A stretch of 64,000 bases of DNA from Chitinimonas_A lacunae (GCF_042650885.1 NZ_JBHSBU010000001.1:744001-808000), one strand, 5' to 3'. Shown: positions 25,317 through 33,059, numbered from the stretch's first letter. Translations and numbers: made by a program. The notes: a model not told the origin generated them from the sequence alone.

Positions 25317-25969
25317 AAGTGGGAGCCTCCTGGTTTCTGTCCAACGATCCAAGGACAGGCAAGTCGTTTATTCGAACGGCCGCGCGACACGGGGCGGGCC
25401 TTTATCTCATACGCCGAAAACCCTTTTCGGCGCCGACGATGAAAACGGACGGCTCTGGGCCGTGATGGGATGACAGGAATAATCACTCTGCCAACCTCGC
25501 CAATCAGACAGCATGGGCGTGAGCAAACAGCGTGCCTGGCTTGGCAGCAGGCTTTGCAAAGGGTGGGCTGGGCAGGGCCGAGCCATGACTCAAGCACCGG
25601 AATATGGCAGGAAACTGGTAGGTGGCAGTACGGATGTTCTCCCGGCCAAGCCGTCTGCCAGCTGGGACGAGCTGGCGGATTGCAGAAACTTTGCGGCTTG
25701 GCCAGAGCGGGAAACGGTCGAGCTGGCTAAGGCTGAAAAGGCCGAGAGTGGCTGGAGGTTAGCTGGCAGGAGACGGAGTGGGAAAAGGACGAGGCGGAGA
25801 TGGAGAGGCAATGTTGATGTGAAGAAGTATAGGGAGAAATTATTCAATTACTCATGCACAACTTTCCGAATCTTGCATTTGTTTTTCCTGAAGTTTTCCA
25901 TTTTCTGATGGCTCTGCCGGCTGAAGGCAAGGGGAGCGCTTTCCCCTGCTGGGCGTCCCCTTGCGGCGG
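25317..25969. other. Long intergenic region upstream of rpoN
   Basis: No supportable gene. About 100 bp upstream of the rpoN start lies a perfect inverted repeat at 25412-25432 (arms CGCCGAAAA/TTTTCGGCG around CCC), which would form a hairpin in the rpoN leader or serve as an operator. The rest contains no motif I can name. Confidence 0.45.
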
Positions 25970-26242
25970 CTATTCGACGCCTTCGTTGGTTTTACGTTGA
26001 TTGAGACCCTCATCCTCCCCCAGACCGTAGGCGCTGCGACGGTCGGTGTCCTCGACGCCGCGTTCCACATCGTCGAGTGCCTGCTTGATGACCTTGCGTG
26101 GCTGATCCTGGGTGAATTCTGGCGATTCGTCGTGTTCGTGGGGCAGCTTGGGGGTGGCACCTGGCGCATTATCGTTACGCGACTGGCTGGTATCGACCGT
26201 GCGTTTGCCACGGCGACGTAGCCAGGAATTGGGGACGGGCAT
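25970..26242 (-). CDS. Hydrophilic 90-aa protein, unknown
   Basis: A 90-aa frame beginning MPVPNSWLRRRGKR with AAGGAG upstream. It is charged throughout ('DTDRRSAYGLGEDEGLNQRKTNEGVE'), with no membrane segment, and probably disordered. A sigma-54-like promoter 40-54 bp upstream is divergent from that of the hemerythrin-like gene. No family recognised. Confidence 0.65.
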   Translation of the reverse strand: MPVPNSWLRRRGKRTVDTSQSRNDNAPGATPKLPHEHDESPEFTQDQPRKVIKQALDDVERGVEDTDRRSAYGLGEDEGLNQRKTNEGVE

Positions 26243-26281
26243 GCTGTTCTCCTTCGATGAATGCTTGTTCACCGGGCCCGT

Positions 26282-26296
26282 GCAAGCCGCGTTCCC
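26282..26296 (-). promoter_or_regulatory. Sigma-54-type promoter of the 90-aa gene
   Basis: On the minus strand: GGGAACGCGGCTTGC. The -12 CTTGC and spacing fit, and -24 has one clear mismatch (GGAAC for GGCAC). The leader is ~27 nt. Confidence 0.55.
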
Positions 26297-26319
26297 GTCC
26301 GTCCGAAATTACATCGCCG

Positions 26320-26330
26320 ATTGCAAAGTC
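26320..26330. promoter_or_regulatory. Candidate activator site shared by divergent promoters
   Basis: ATTGCAAAGTC lies almost midway between the two facing sigma-54-like promoters, at about -50 to -60 of one and -57 to -67 of the other. It belongs to the TTGCAAA(A)GTC-like words seen near other members of the set. Confidence 0.35.
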
Positions 26331-26360
26331 TGCATTACCCAGCCACTTCGGCATGACCTC

Positions 26361-26375
26361 AGGTATGGCGCTTGC
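26361..26375 (+). promoter_or_regulatory. Sigma-54-type promoter of the hemerythrin-like gene
   Basis: AGGTATGGCGCTTGC: spacing and the CTTGC -12 element fit; -24 reads GGTAT instead of GGCAT. The leader is ~28 nt. Confidence 0.5.
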
Positions 26376-26414
26376 GAAGGGCGCCGGTCAGTTTGGTTGA
26401 TCCGGAGTGGTGCC

Positions 26415-26891
26415 ATGTCGTCCCCTATCCCTGCTTGCGATAAACCCATCGACTATCTGCGTCGGGAACACCGCCGCCTGGAAAAGGCTTTCCACGACTT
26501 CGAGCGACTTGATCCCGAACGCGAACGCGCCGCCATGGTCGCGCTGGTGGCCCAGACCTGTACGGCGCTCGACCGTCTGGCGCGGCTCGAATGTGAGCTG
26601 TTCTATCCCGCCCTGCGGGCTGCCCTGTGGGAAGAAGATCGGCTCGACGAAGCCGAGATCGAGCACGCGACTTTCCGGCTGCTGATTGCCGGCCTGCGCC
26701 GGATGTCACCTGATCATGTGAAATACGCCGCCACCTTCCGGGTACTCGGCCGCTATGTCGGCCAGCATATCCGCGCTCAGGAAAGCCATCTGTTCCAGCC
26801 GCTGCGCGAGGGTGGACTTGACTGGCGTGAGCTGTTGCAGACGCTGCGGCGGCAGCTCGGCGAAGACGCGCCGGAGCCGGTTCAGGCATAG
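26415..26891 (+). CDS. Hemerythrin-like domain protein
   Basis: A 158-aa all-helical protein. Metal-ligand-type motifs: 'YLRREHRRLEKAFHDFE' (H near 19), 'CELFYPAL' (E), 'EIEHATFRLLI' (H) and 'YVGQHIRAQESHLFQPL' (H, E). This is the H...H...HxxxE...H...H order of HHE/hemerythrin proteins, which bind a diiron centre and sense or store O2, NO or iron. GGAG precedes the ATG at 26415; longer frames upstream would overrun the promoter. It is probably a stress-related iron or redox protein like the ferritin-like one at 15739. Confidence 0.82.
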   Translation: MSSPIPACDKPIDYLRREHRRLEKAFHDFERLDPERERAAMVALVAQTCTALDRLARLECELFYPALRAALWEEDRLDEAEIEHATFRLLIAGLRRMSPDHVKYAATFRVLGRYVGQHIRAQESHLFQPLREGGLDWRELLQTLRRQLGEDAPEPVQA

Positions 26892-26898
26892 GGCTTGC
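26884..26898 (+). promoter_or_regulatory. Sigma-54-type promoter of the BON gene at 26977
   Basis: AGGCATAGGGCTTGC overlaps the stop codon of the hemerythrin-like gene. GGCAT, CTTGC and spacing all fit. The predicted leader is ~67 nt. Confidence 0.65.
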
Positions 26899-26976
26899 CA
26901 GAAGCCTAGCGTGCCCCCGGCGCGTTTTTAGGATGACCGGTTTCTTACTTAACAACCGACAAAAGAGGAATCCACC

Positions 26977-27297
26977 ATGAAACAACTGCTTCTCGCCTTG
27001 AGTCTGGCGTTAGGCGCCTCGATGGGTCTTGGCGCCTGTGCGGTTACTAGCGGTCAGAGTACCGTCGGCCAGTATGTCGACGACGCCACCATCACCACCC
27101 GGGTAAAAGCCCGTTTTGCTGACGACCCGCAGGTCAATGCCATGCGTATCAAGGTGGAAACCCTGAATGGTGTGGTGGAACTGTCGGGCTTTGCCGTCAG
27201 CGATGAGGAAAAAGAGCGTGCCGCCCAGATTGCACGCCAGGTGCCCGAAGTGAACCAGGTCCGCAATGCGATTCTGGTGCGTCCCCCCAATAACTGA
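26977..27297 (+). CDS. BON domain lipoprotein
   Basis: A 106-aa lipoprotein: signal peptide with lipobox 'GLGAC' (lipid Cys ~21), then one BON domain ('VGQYVDDATITTRVKARFADDPQVNAMRIKVETLNGVVELSGFAVSDEEKERAAQIARQVPEVNQVRNAILV'). It is the third BON protein of the island; VGQYVDDATITTRVKA is close to the copy at 17056. AGAGGAA precedes the ATG. Likely outer-membrane-anchored and stress-induced. Confidence 0.9.
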   Translation: MKQLLLALSLALGASMGLGACAVTSGQSTVGQYVDDATITTRVKARFADDPQVNAMRIKVETLNGVVELSGFAVSDEEKERAAQIARQVPEVNQVRNAILVRPPNN

Positions 27298-27307
27298 TCA
27301 CTGAGTC

Positions 27308-27396
27308 TTGCAGGCTCCGCCTGCAACGCGGCGTGCTCTCCTCCACTCCAGGAGGGCACGCCGTGCCTTATCTGACCGGCCCTTGGCCGGTTTTTT
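27308..27396 (+). terminator. Three successive hairpins ending in a terminator
   Basis: After the BON gene come TTGCAGGC/GCCTGCAA (27308-27326), a longer imperfect stem with CGGCGTGC/GCACGCCG ends (27329-27363), and finally CCGGCC-CTT-GGCCGG followed by six T (27376-27396). The last is a standard terminator; the first two may stabilise the 3' end. Confidence 0.8.
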
Positions 27397-27399
27397 CTT

Positions 27400-27414
27400 C
27401 GGCATGAAAGCTGC
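27400..27414 (+). promoter_or_regulatory. Sigma-54-type promoter of the 58-aa/AI-2E transporter pair
   Basis: CGGCATGAAAGCTGC: GGCATG at -24, spacing ten, CTGC at -12. It starts four bases after the preceding terminator. The leader to the ATG at 27462 is ~36 nt. Confidence 0.5.
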
Positions 27415-27461
27415 TCGACGAGGAACAGCGCATTTGCCGACATCTCTCTGGAGGTTCTCTT

Positions 27462-27638
27462 ATGCATCCCTCAAGTGGTCTGTATGGCGTGTTGGTCGAG
27501 CCGCTCCCGTTTTCGGACGGCGCTCCCCTTCACCCGCCGGCACCGCCTCCCAGCGAGCACCAAACGGCAGTCATGCCGGCTGACGACCAGCAGACCGCGA
27601 CGCTCGATGAATCTCCTATACGCGGAAACCCTGCATGA
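27462..27638 (+). CDS. 58-aa leader-type protein coupled to the AI-2E transporter
   Basis: A short frame MHPSSGLYGVLVEPLPFSDG... rich in Pro, preceded by TGGAGG seven bases before the ATG. Its stop TGA overlaps the ATG of the transporter gene (ATGA). The transporter itself has a poor ribosome site, so translational coupling through this frame is plausible. No family recognised. Confidence 0.5.
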   Translation: MHPSSGLYGVLVEPLPFSDGAPLHPPAPPPSEHQTAVMPADDQQTATLDESPIRGNPA

Positions 27639-28816
27639 ACGAACAGATCCCCAGCGCCTGGCGCCAGTTGAATTCGCCCAACTGGGTGGGGAAATCGCTA
27701 TTGCTGATCGCAGCGGTCTTTCTATTGCAGGCCGCCCGGGTGGTGGCGATCCCGATTGCCCTGGCGCTGGTTCTGGTGTTTACCTTGTCCTGGCCGGTTC
27801 GTTGGCTGCGGCGTTATGGCATTCCGCGTCCGCTGAGCGCCTGTATCGTGCTGGTCAGCCTGTTGGGCAGCGTGATGCTGGCGGGCACCTTGTTGATGCG
27901 GCCTGCGGTCGACTGGTGGGAGAGGGCGCCGGCCAATATGGAGCAGTTATTGGCCTCGATCGACCGTCTGCGGGCCGCAGTGCCGATCCTGGCGCCACCG
28001 GCGCCGAGCGGCCGCCAGGTGGTGACGCCTGCCAGCGATCCGCTCAAGGAAAAGATCGCCAGTGAAGGGGTGGCCTTCACCGGGGTGCTGCTGCGCAATT
28101 TCGGCACACTGGCTGTCACGGCCTCGGCCACGCTGATCCTGGCCTATCTGTTATTGATCTACGAGCGCTGGATCATTTCGCATATGGTCGAAGCGCTGTC
28201 CAAGCGCCGGCAGCGCGCCATGGTGCTAGGCAGCCTGCGTCATGCCCAGCGCCAGATCGCCCGTTTCCTGTCGACCATGACCCTGGTCAATATCGGCCTT
28301 GGTGTTACCACCGGCATCGCCATGACCCTGGTGGGCGTGCCCAATCCCTTTCTTTGGGGTGCGGTGGCGGGCGTGCTCAACTTCATTCCCTATTTCGGCC
28401 CCTTCGTGACCATGGTCCTGCTGACCCTGACTGGGGTCTCGACCTTCGATTCACTCGGCATGATGCTGGCGCCGCCAGCGGCCTATGCCCTGATCCATGC
28501 CGTGGAGGCCAATATCTTTACGCCCCTGATCGTGGGGCGGCGATTGCAACTGAGCCAATTGGCGATTTTCGCGTCGGTACTGTTCTGGGGCTGGCTATGG
28601 GGGGTGGCCGGGGCGTTTCTGGCTGTGCCGATTCTGATCGGCATCCGCTGTGTCTGCCGCCGACGCCGGATCAAGCTGCTCTGCATCTTCCTGGCCCCCA
28701 ACGACCGGGCCCATCCTTCCTTGAGCGCCCTGCTGGCGGTAAAGCGCAAACACCAGCAGCGCCGCCAGGCTCCACTGCCCCCGCAGCCCACGCTTGACCA
28801 CGAACGCCAGCGCTGA
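27635..28816 (+). CDS. AI-2E family transporter (PerM/YdiK-like)
   Basis: A 393-aa inner-membrane protein with the AI-2E_transport layout: two early helices ('LLLIAAVFLLQAARVVAIPIALALVLVFTLSWPVRWLRR'), a third at ~66-88, a ~60-residue loop, and then the conserved 'VNIGLGVTTGIAMTLVGVPNPFLWGAVAGVLNFIPYFGPFV' and 'VEANIFTPLIVGRRLQLSQLAIFASVLFWGWLWGVAGAFLAVPIL'. Family members have been linked to export of autoinducer-2 or to Na+/H+ exchange; the substrate is unknown here. A basic tail of ~50 residues is longer than usual. Confidence 0.9.
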   Translation: MNEQIPSAWRQLNSPNWVGKSLLLIAAVFLLQAARVVAIPIALALVLVFTLSWPVRWLRRYGIPRPLSACIVLVSLLGSVMLAGTLLMRPAVDWWERAPANMEQLLASIDRLRAAVPILAPPAPSGRQVVTPASDPLKEKIASEGVAFTGVLLRNFGTLAVTASATLILAYLLLIYERWIISHMVEALSKRRQRAMVLGSLRHAQRQIARFLSTMTLVNIGLGVTTGIAMTLVGVPNPFLWGAVAGVLNFIPYFGPFVTMVLLTLTGVSTFDSLGMMLAPPAAYALIHAVEANIFTPLIVGRRLQLSQLAIFASVLFWGWLWGVAGAFLAVPILIGIRCVCRRRRIKLLCIFLAPNDRAHPSLSALLAVKRKHQQRRQAPLPPQPTLDHERQR

Positions 28817-28894
28817 GACGCGGCGCATTCGCCCTATCGGCGCAAAGGTCGGGCGCCGGTTCTGTTAGCCCATCCGACCGGGAGGAAAGCCATC

Positions 28895-29824
28895 ATGGAG
28901 CATGACTATGCCGGACAAGGTCCGATCGACACCAAGTGGTGTTACCACCTGACCAGCCGGGAAGCGGCGCTGCAAATCCGGCAGGGCGGTCTGAGCAGTG
29001 CTTATGAACGCAGCAACAAGACTTCCGCCAAAGCCGATCCACGAGGTGCCTTTGCCCAGGACCGCCTGCTCAAAGAGGCTGACAAGGCACAGGGAAAGCT
29101 GATCGCCCTGTTGGTGGATATGTGCATGCGGCTGGAAGCTCAGGCGCGAATGAGCGATCGCGCCAAGGTCATCGACGAGGTCAGCAAGCTGGTGAAGGAG
29201 GTCGATGTCCATTATGAGCCTTGGCATTACGCCATCAGTGGCGATAGCAGACTCGATTACGACAAAACGATCGAGTTGGAGAAAAGCCGGATGAATAGCT
29301 ACTGGCAGGCACTCACCCAGGGTCTGCCGTTGCCGGAGCCGACTGCGCCGCAGGGAGCCGGTTGGGCCAGCGGGGCAAGCCGCCATTACCGGATGCACCG
29401 GAAGATCAAGGCGCTGGCGGCTGAACTGCTGGGTCGGCAGCATGAGAGCTTCCCTGTGCGCTTCGGTCGTGAGGCGGCGCAATACCACTACGACATCGAA
29501 GAGAAAGTGACGGCGCACTATGTGTATTTCTTCTCGGAAGATCAGCACACCCAGCAATGCTATGAGGACTACCGCAAGAAGTTGAATACGGCCGCTCTGG
29601 TGATGTTACGTGTCCGTGAGGCCGATCTGGGTACGCAGGACACAGGTAAGGACAAGAGCACGGACAAGGGCGTAGAACAGGATATGGCCGAATTTCGGGG
29701 CAAGAAGACCGATAAGACCGTTCCGGCGGAATTGCTGCAATACCTGCTCGACCATAGCCGATTCATCGATCCGCATTACCGGAGCCACCCCGCCAACTGG
29801 CGGCCATTGAGTGAGTTGAGCTGA
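28895..29824 (+). CDS. Hypothetical 309-aa protein with possible ADP-ribosyltransferase-like features
   Basis: A soluble protein with a good GGAGG start. Near the N-terminus 'WCYHLTSREAALQIRQGGL' recalls the 'YHgTs...a..I...Gl' opening of ART-fold domains (PARP, RNA 2'-phosphotransferase, several toxins). The later 'KVTAHYVYFFSEDQHTQQCYEDYRKKLNTAALVMLRV' recalls their central strand pair. The catalytic Glu cannot be placed confidently, and the middle helical part ('KLIALLVDMCMRLEAQARMSDRAKVIDEVSKLVKEVD') is unrecognised. It lies 78 bp after the AI-2E transporter. Function unknown; the ART suggestion is inference. Confidence 0.6.
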   Translation: MEHDYAGQGPIDTKWCYHLTSREAALQIRQGGLSSAYERSNKTSAKADPRGAFAQDRLLKEADKAQGKLIALLVDMCMRLEAQARMSDRAKVIDEVSKLVKEVDVHYEPWHYAISGDSRLDYDKTIELEKSRMNSYWQALTQGLPLPEPTAPQGAGWASGASRHYRMHRKIKALAAELLGRQHESFPVRFGREAAQYHYDIEEKVTAHYVYFFSEDQHTQQCYEDYRKKLNTAALVMLRVREADLGTQDTGKDKSTDKGVEQDMAEFRGKKTDKTVPAELLQYLLDHSRFIDPHYRSHPANWRPLSELS

Positions 29825-29946
29825 GCCGGGGCTGGCTGTGGTCCGGCTTATCCGGTGTGCATATCCTGGGCTGTTGCCGTGCAGGTTTTACATGGGTCAA
29901 TTTCCTCTGTTTTTGGAAAGATCAATAAAAACAAATATTTGCTGGA

Positions 29947-29961
29947 TGGCATGGCCGTTGC
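29947..29961 (+). promoter_or_regulatory. Sigma-54 promoter of the 129-aa periplasmic protein
   Basis: TGGCATGGCCGTTGC followed by T: a close match to the consensus. The predicted leader of ~124 nt is longer than for most others. Confidence 0.65.
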
Positions 29962-30096
29962 TGAGTTCATGGCGGCAGTAATGCTGACGAGGCGGAGTCG
30001 CCAGACTGCTCACCGGATGACCCCGCCCACGATTCGAACAAGGCTTATTTGCCTCGCTTCTCGCTACCAAACCAAGAAATTGAAAAGGAAACGACC

Positions 30097-30486
30097 ATGA
30101 AAACCATCACCCTTCTGCTCGCTGGTCTGCTCGGTATGGCACTGCCGGTCTACGCCGACGATATCGCCCGTGCCAACAAGAACACGGCCGATGCCAACCT
30201 CGACCATAGCGAAGAGGTCGCCGAAGCCCAGTACGAACAGGACAAGAAAGCCTGTGACGCACTGCGCGGCAACGACAAGGATGTCTGCATGAAGAAGGCC
30301 AAGGCCGACATGAAGGCGGCCAAGGCCCAGGCCAAGGCCAATAACAAGGCTTCCAAGGCTCAGGCCGACGCCGACGAGGACGCCCGCGAGGCGGCCTATA
30401 AGGTCGCCAAGGAAAAATGCGACGCGCTGTCTGGTGATGCCAAGGATGCTTGTGTTTCCAAGGCCAAGGTGCAGTACAACCAGTAA
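30097..30486 (+). CDS. Periplasmic Ala/Lys/Asp-rich protein
   Basis: A 129-aa protein with a cleavable signal peptide (after 'ALPVYA'). The mature part is a long charged helix, probably a coiled coil, with repeated 'KKACDALRGNDKDVC' and 'KEKCDALSGDAKDAC' motifs: two cysteine pairs spaced alike, suggesting duplicated disulfide-closed helical hairpins. Between them runs an Ala/Lys repeat (KADMKAAKAQAKANNKASKAQADADEDA). AAAGGAAA precedes the ATG. It resembles uncharacterised stress-induced 'cell envelope' proteins; no defined activity. Confidence 0.75.
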   Translation: MKTITLLLAGLLGMALPVYADDIARANKNTADANLDHSEEVAEAQYEQDKKACDALRGNDKDVCMKKAKADMKAAKAQAKANNKASKAQADADEDAREAAYKVAKEKCDALSGDAKDACVSKAKVQYNQ

Positions 30487-30524
30487 GCGTATCGAGACGG
30501 GCTCTGTTCCGTCTTCCGACTCGA

Positions 30525-30548
30525 CGGCACGAGCAATCGTGCCGTTTT
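30525..30548 (+). terminator. Rho-independent terminator
   Basis: CGGCACGA-GCAA-TCGTGCCG followed by TTTT, 39 bp after the previous stop codon. Confidence 0.85.
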
Positions 30549-30774
30549 GCTTGATGGGCGGACAGGCGGTGGCAAAAGAATCGGTTGAAGAAGCGAGAGA
30601 TACTGCTGCGGCCAGATTCAGGTTTACAAAAAGTCTGTCCGGCTTTTGTCCTGTGCTGACTCGCGGACAGGGCTTTTCCGCTGTCCAGCCATCGCCGCCT
30701 TGAGCGTGCTCCGTTATCATTGCCGCCCGTTCGCGCCGGGTTGGTCGGCGCGGCAATCGAAACAGGTGTGGTGC

Positions 30775-32739
30775 ATGACAGCGATACAGTGGAGCCTTGC
30801 GCGGCGCGACGAGGAAAGTGCGAAAACGGCAGCGGCGCCGATCCGGGTATTGTCGCTGATCCCGCCGATGACCCAGCTCAACACGCCTTATCCCTCGACG
30901 GCCTATCTGACCGGTTTCCTGCGTTCGCGCGGTGTGGTGGCGATGCAGGAGGATCTGGCGCTGGCGCTGGTGCTCGAACTGTTTTCCCGCCCCGGCCTGC
31001 TGGCCATCCGCGAACGGATCGACGCCTTGCCGCCACGGCAGCGTTCCGACCAGGTCGATAGCTTCATGGTCCAGTTCGAGCGCTATCTCGGCACCATCGA
31101 TGCGACCATCGCCTTCTTGCAGGGCCGTGACCCGACCCTGGCACATCGGATCGGCAGTCGCCGTTTCCTGCCTGAAGGGGCCCGCTTCCAGTCGCTCGAT
31201 GTCTATATCGACCCCGATGACCCCGAAGGCGGCGACCCGCTGGCCTGGGCGTTCGGGGCGCTCGGGGCACAGGACCGGGCGCGCCATCTGGCCACCCTTT
31301 ACCTCAACGATATTTCCGATGTGCTGCGCGATGCAGTGGACCCGCGCTTTGAATTCGTCCGCTATGCCGAATCGCTGGCCCAGGCCCAGCCGACCTTCGA
31401 GCCGCTGGCCAAGGCGCTGGCCGCGCCACGCAATCTGGTCGACGACACCCTGCATCGCCTGACGCTGGCGGCGCTTGAGCGGCATCAGCCGCAGCTTGTC
31501 CTGCTGTCCGTGCCGTTCCCCGGTGCCGTCTACGCTGCGTTCCGAATTGCCCAGACCATCAAATCGCACGACCCGTCGATCGTGGTCGCGCTGGGCGGCG
31601 GCTTCGTCAATACCGAGCTGCGCGAATTGAGCGAGCCACGGGTCTTCGACTATTTCGACCAGGTGACCCTCGACGATGGCGAGCGACCCTTGCTGGCGCT
31701 GCTGGACCATCTGGCCGGGCGTCGTCCGCTGGAGCGGCTGGTGCGGACCTTTGTGCGGGAAGATGGCCGGGTGCGCTATATCAATTTTCCCGAGGCCGAT
31801 GTGCCGTTCAGCGAGGTCGGCACGCCGACCTGGGACGGTCTGCCGCTCGACCGCTATCTGTCGCTGCTCGATATGCTCAACCCGATGCACCGGCTATGGT
31901 CGGACGGGCGCTGGAACAAGCTGACCGTGGCGCATGGCTGCTATTGGAAGAAATGCAGTTTTTGCGATGTCAGCCTCGACTATATCTCACGCTACGAGAC
32001 TGCCTCGGCCGAGCTGCTGGTCGATCGGATCGAGGCCATCGTGGCCGAGACCGGCCAGACCGGTTTTCATTTCGTCGATGAGGCCGCGCCGCCCAAGGCG
32101 CTCAAGGCGCTGGCGCAGGAGCTGATCCGGCGCAATCTGTCGATTTCCTGGTGGGGCAATATCCGCTTCGAGAAATCGTTTACGCCGGAGCTGTGCCAGT
32201 TGCTGGCCGACAGCGGTTGCATCGCCATTTCGGGCGGGCTCGAGGTGGCGTCGGATCGGCTGCTCAAACTGATGAAGAAAGGCGTGTCGGTCGATCAGGT
32301 GGCGCGGGTGACGCGCGGCTTTACCGATGCGGGCATTCTGGTCCATGCCTATCTGATGTATGGCTTTCCGACCCAGACGGTGCAGGACACCGTCGATGCC
32401 CTGGAATATGTGCGGCAATTATTCGAGGCCGGCTGCATTCAATCGGGTTATTTCCATCGCTTTGTCTGCACCGTGCATTCACCGGTCGGTCAGCATCCCG
32501 AGGAATACGGCGTGACGCTGGCACCGCTGCCACCGATCTCGTTTGCCAAAAACGATGTAGGGTTTATCGACCCCACGGGCGTCGATCACGATACCCTGGG
32601 CGTGGCACTCAATAAGGCGCTGTATAACTTTATGCATGGCATCGGTCTCGATGAGCCGGTACGGCGCTGGTTCCATGGCCGGGTACCCAAGCCCCGGGTG
32701 GCACCTGATTTTATCGAACGAGCGCTGTACTCGATATAG
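30775..32739 (+). CDS. B12-binding-type radical SAM protein with CX4CX2C cluster motif
   Basis: A 654-aa protein. Residues ~20-340 contain a cobalamin-binding-like Rossmann region ('IRVLSLIPPMTQLNTPYPSTAYLTGFLRSRG', 'LVLLSVPFPGAVYAAFRIAQTIKSHDPSIVVALGGGFVNTEL'). The radical SAM barrel follows; its 4Fe-4S cysteines read C389-YWKK-C394-SF-C397, CX4CX2C rather than the usual CX3CX2C. Later 'SISWWGNIRFEKSFTPELCQLLADSGCIAISGGLEVASDRLLKLMKKG' is typical of this class. The substrate is unknown. The start at 30775 has only a weak ribosome site (AGGTGTGG); longer frames are proline/arginine-rich and unlikely. Confidence 0.88.
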   Translation: MTAIQWSLARRDEESAKTAAAPIRVLSLIPPMTQLNTPYPSTAYLTGFLRSRGVVAMQEDLALALVLELFSRPGLLAIRERIDALPPRQRSDQVDSFMVQFERYLGTIDATIAFLQGRDPTLAHRIGSRRFLPEGARFQSLDVYIDPDDPEGGDPLAWAFGALGAQDRARHLATLYLNDISDVLRDAVDPRFEFVRYAESLAQAQPTFEPLAKALAAPRNLVDDTLHRLTLAALERHQPQLVLLSVPFPGAVYAAFRIAQTIKSHDPSIVVALGGGFVNTELRELSEPRVFDYFDQVTLDDGERPLLALLDHLAGRRPLERLVRTFVREDGRVRYINFPEADVPFSEVGTPTWDGLPLDRYLSLLDMLNPMHRLWSDGRWNKLTVAHGCYWKKCSFCDVSLDYISRYETASAELLVDRIEAIVAETGQTGFHFVDEAAPPKALKALAQELIRRNLSISWWGNIRFEKSFTPELCQLLADSGCIAISGGLEVASDRLLKLMKKGVSVDQVARVTRGFTDAGILVHAYLMYGFPTQTVQDTVDALEYVRQLFEAGCIQSGYFHRFVCTVHSPVGQHPEEYGVTLAPLPPISFAKNDVGFIDPTGVDHDTLGVALNKALYNFMHGIGLDEPVRRWFHGRVPKPRVAPDFIERALYSI

Positions 32740-32763
32740 ACCGCAGAAACCGTTGAGCTGACC

Positions 32764-32798
32764 ACATAGGGTGCTTTTAAGCACCCTATGTCTTTTTT
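32764..32798 (+). terminator. Rho-independent terminator
   Basis: Eleven-base arms ACATAGGGTGC/GCACCCTATGT followed by a T-run, 24 bp after the radical SAM gene. Confidence 0.92.
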
Positions 32799-32997
32799 GA
32801 ATACTTTATTTTTAATTCTCGCTCCATTTCTTGCAGATATTTTTCCTGATATTTTACTTTTGTTCGATGAGGCTTGTTGCGGTGCCCCGTTGGTGGAGAA
32901 TGTCGCGACCGCTTCCGACAAGGCATCGAGGCGGTTCCGTACTGCCTGATTCGAATCGGCGCTGTGGAACTTTTCAAATCAATGGATTATCTGTGCC
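32799..32997. other. Intergenic stretch upstream of EBP2 operators
   Basis: No gene is supported. It is AT-rich to ~32870 and then mixed; together with the operator and promoter region that follows it makes a ~370-bp gap before the activator gene. Confidence 0.5.
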
Positions 32998-33038
32998 TGT
33001 AGGAATCCGCTGACACAACAGCGCGGAAATTCCCTACA
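32998..33038. promoter_or_regulatory. Two response-regulator boxes upstream of EBP2
   Basis: Site A is TGTAGG-AATCCG-CTGACA (32998-33015). Site B is GCGCGG-AAATTC-CCTACA (33021-33038). Each has one perfect half of the TGTAGG-N6-CCTACA palindrome found before EBP1 and one degenerate half. Site B is centred near -66 of the promoter proposed at 33060. Confidence 0.5.
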
Positions 33039-33059
33039 GAAGAGTCGGCATTGCATAAA

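Noticed and set aside
25513..25908. 131-codon plus-strand frame in the gap upstream of rpoN
   Set aside because: No ribosome site, basic Trp/Arg-rich composition and no family resemblance; it would run into the 3' side of the 90-aa gene.
30064..31890. 608-codon minus-strand frame across the periplasmic protein and radical SAM gene
   Set aside because: It covers two real genes, a terminator and a promoter on the other strand; no recognisable domain.
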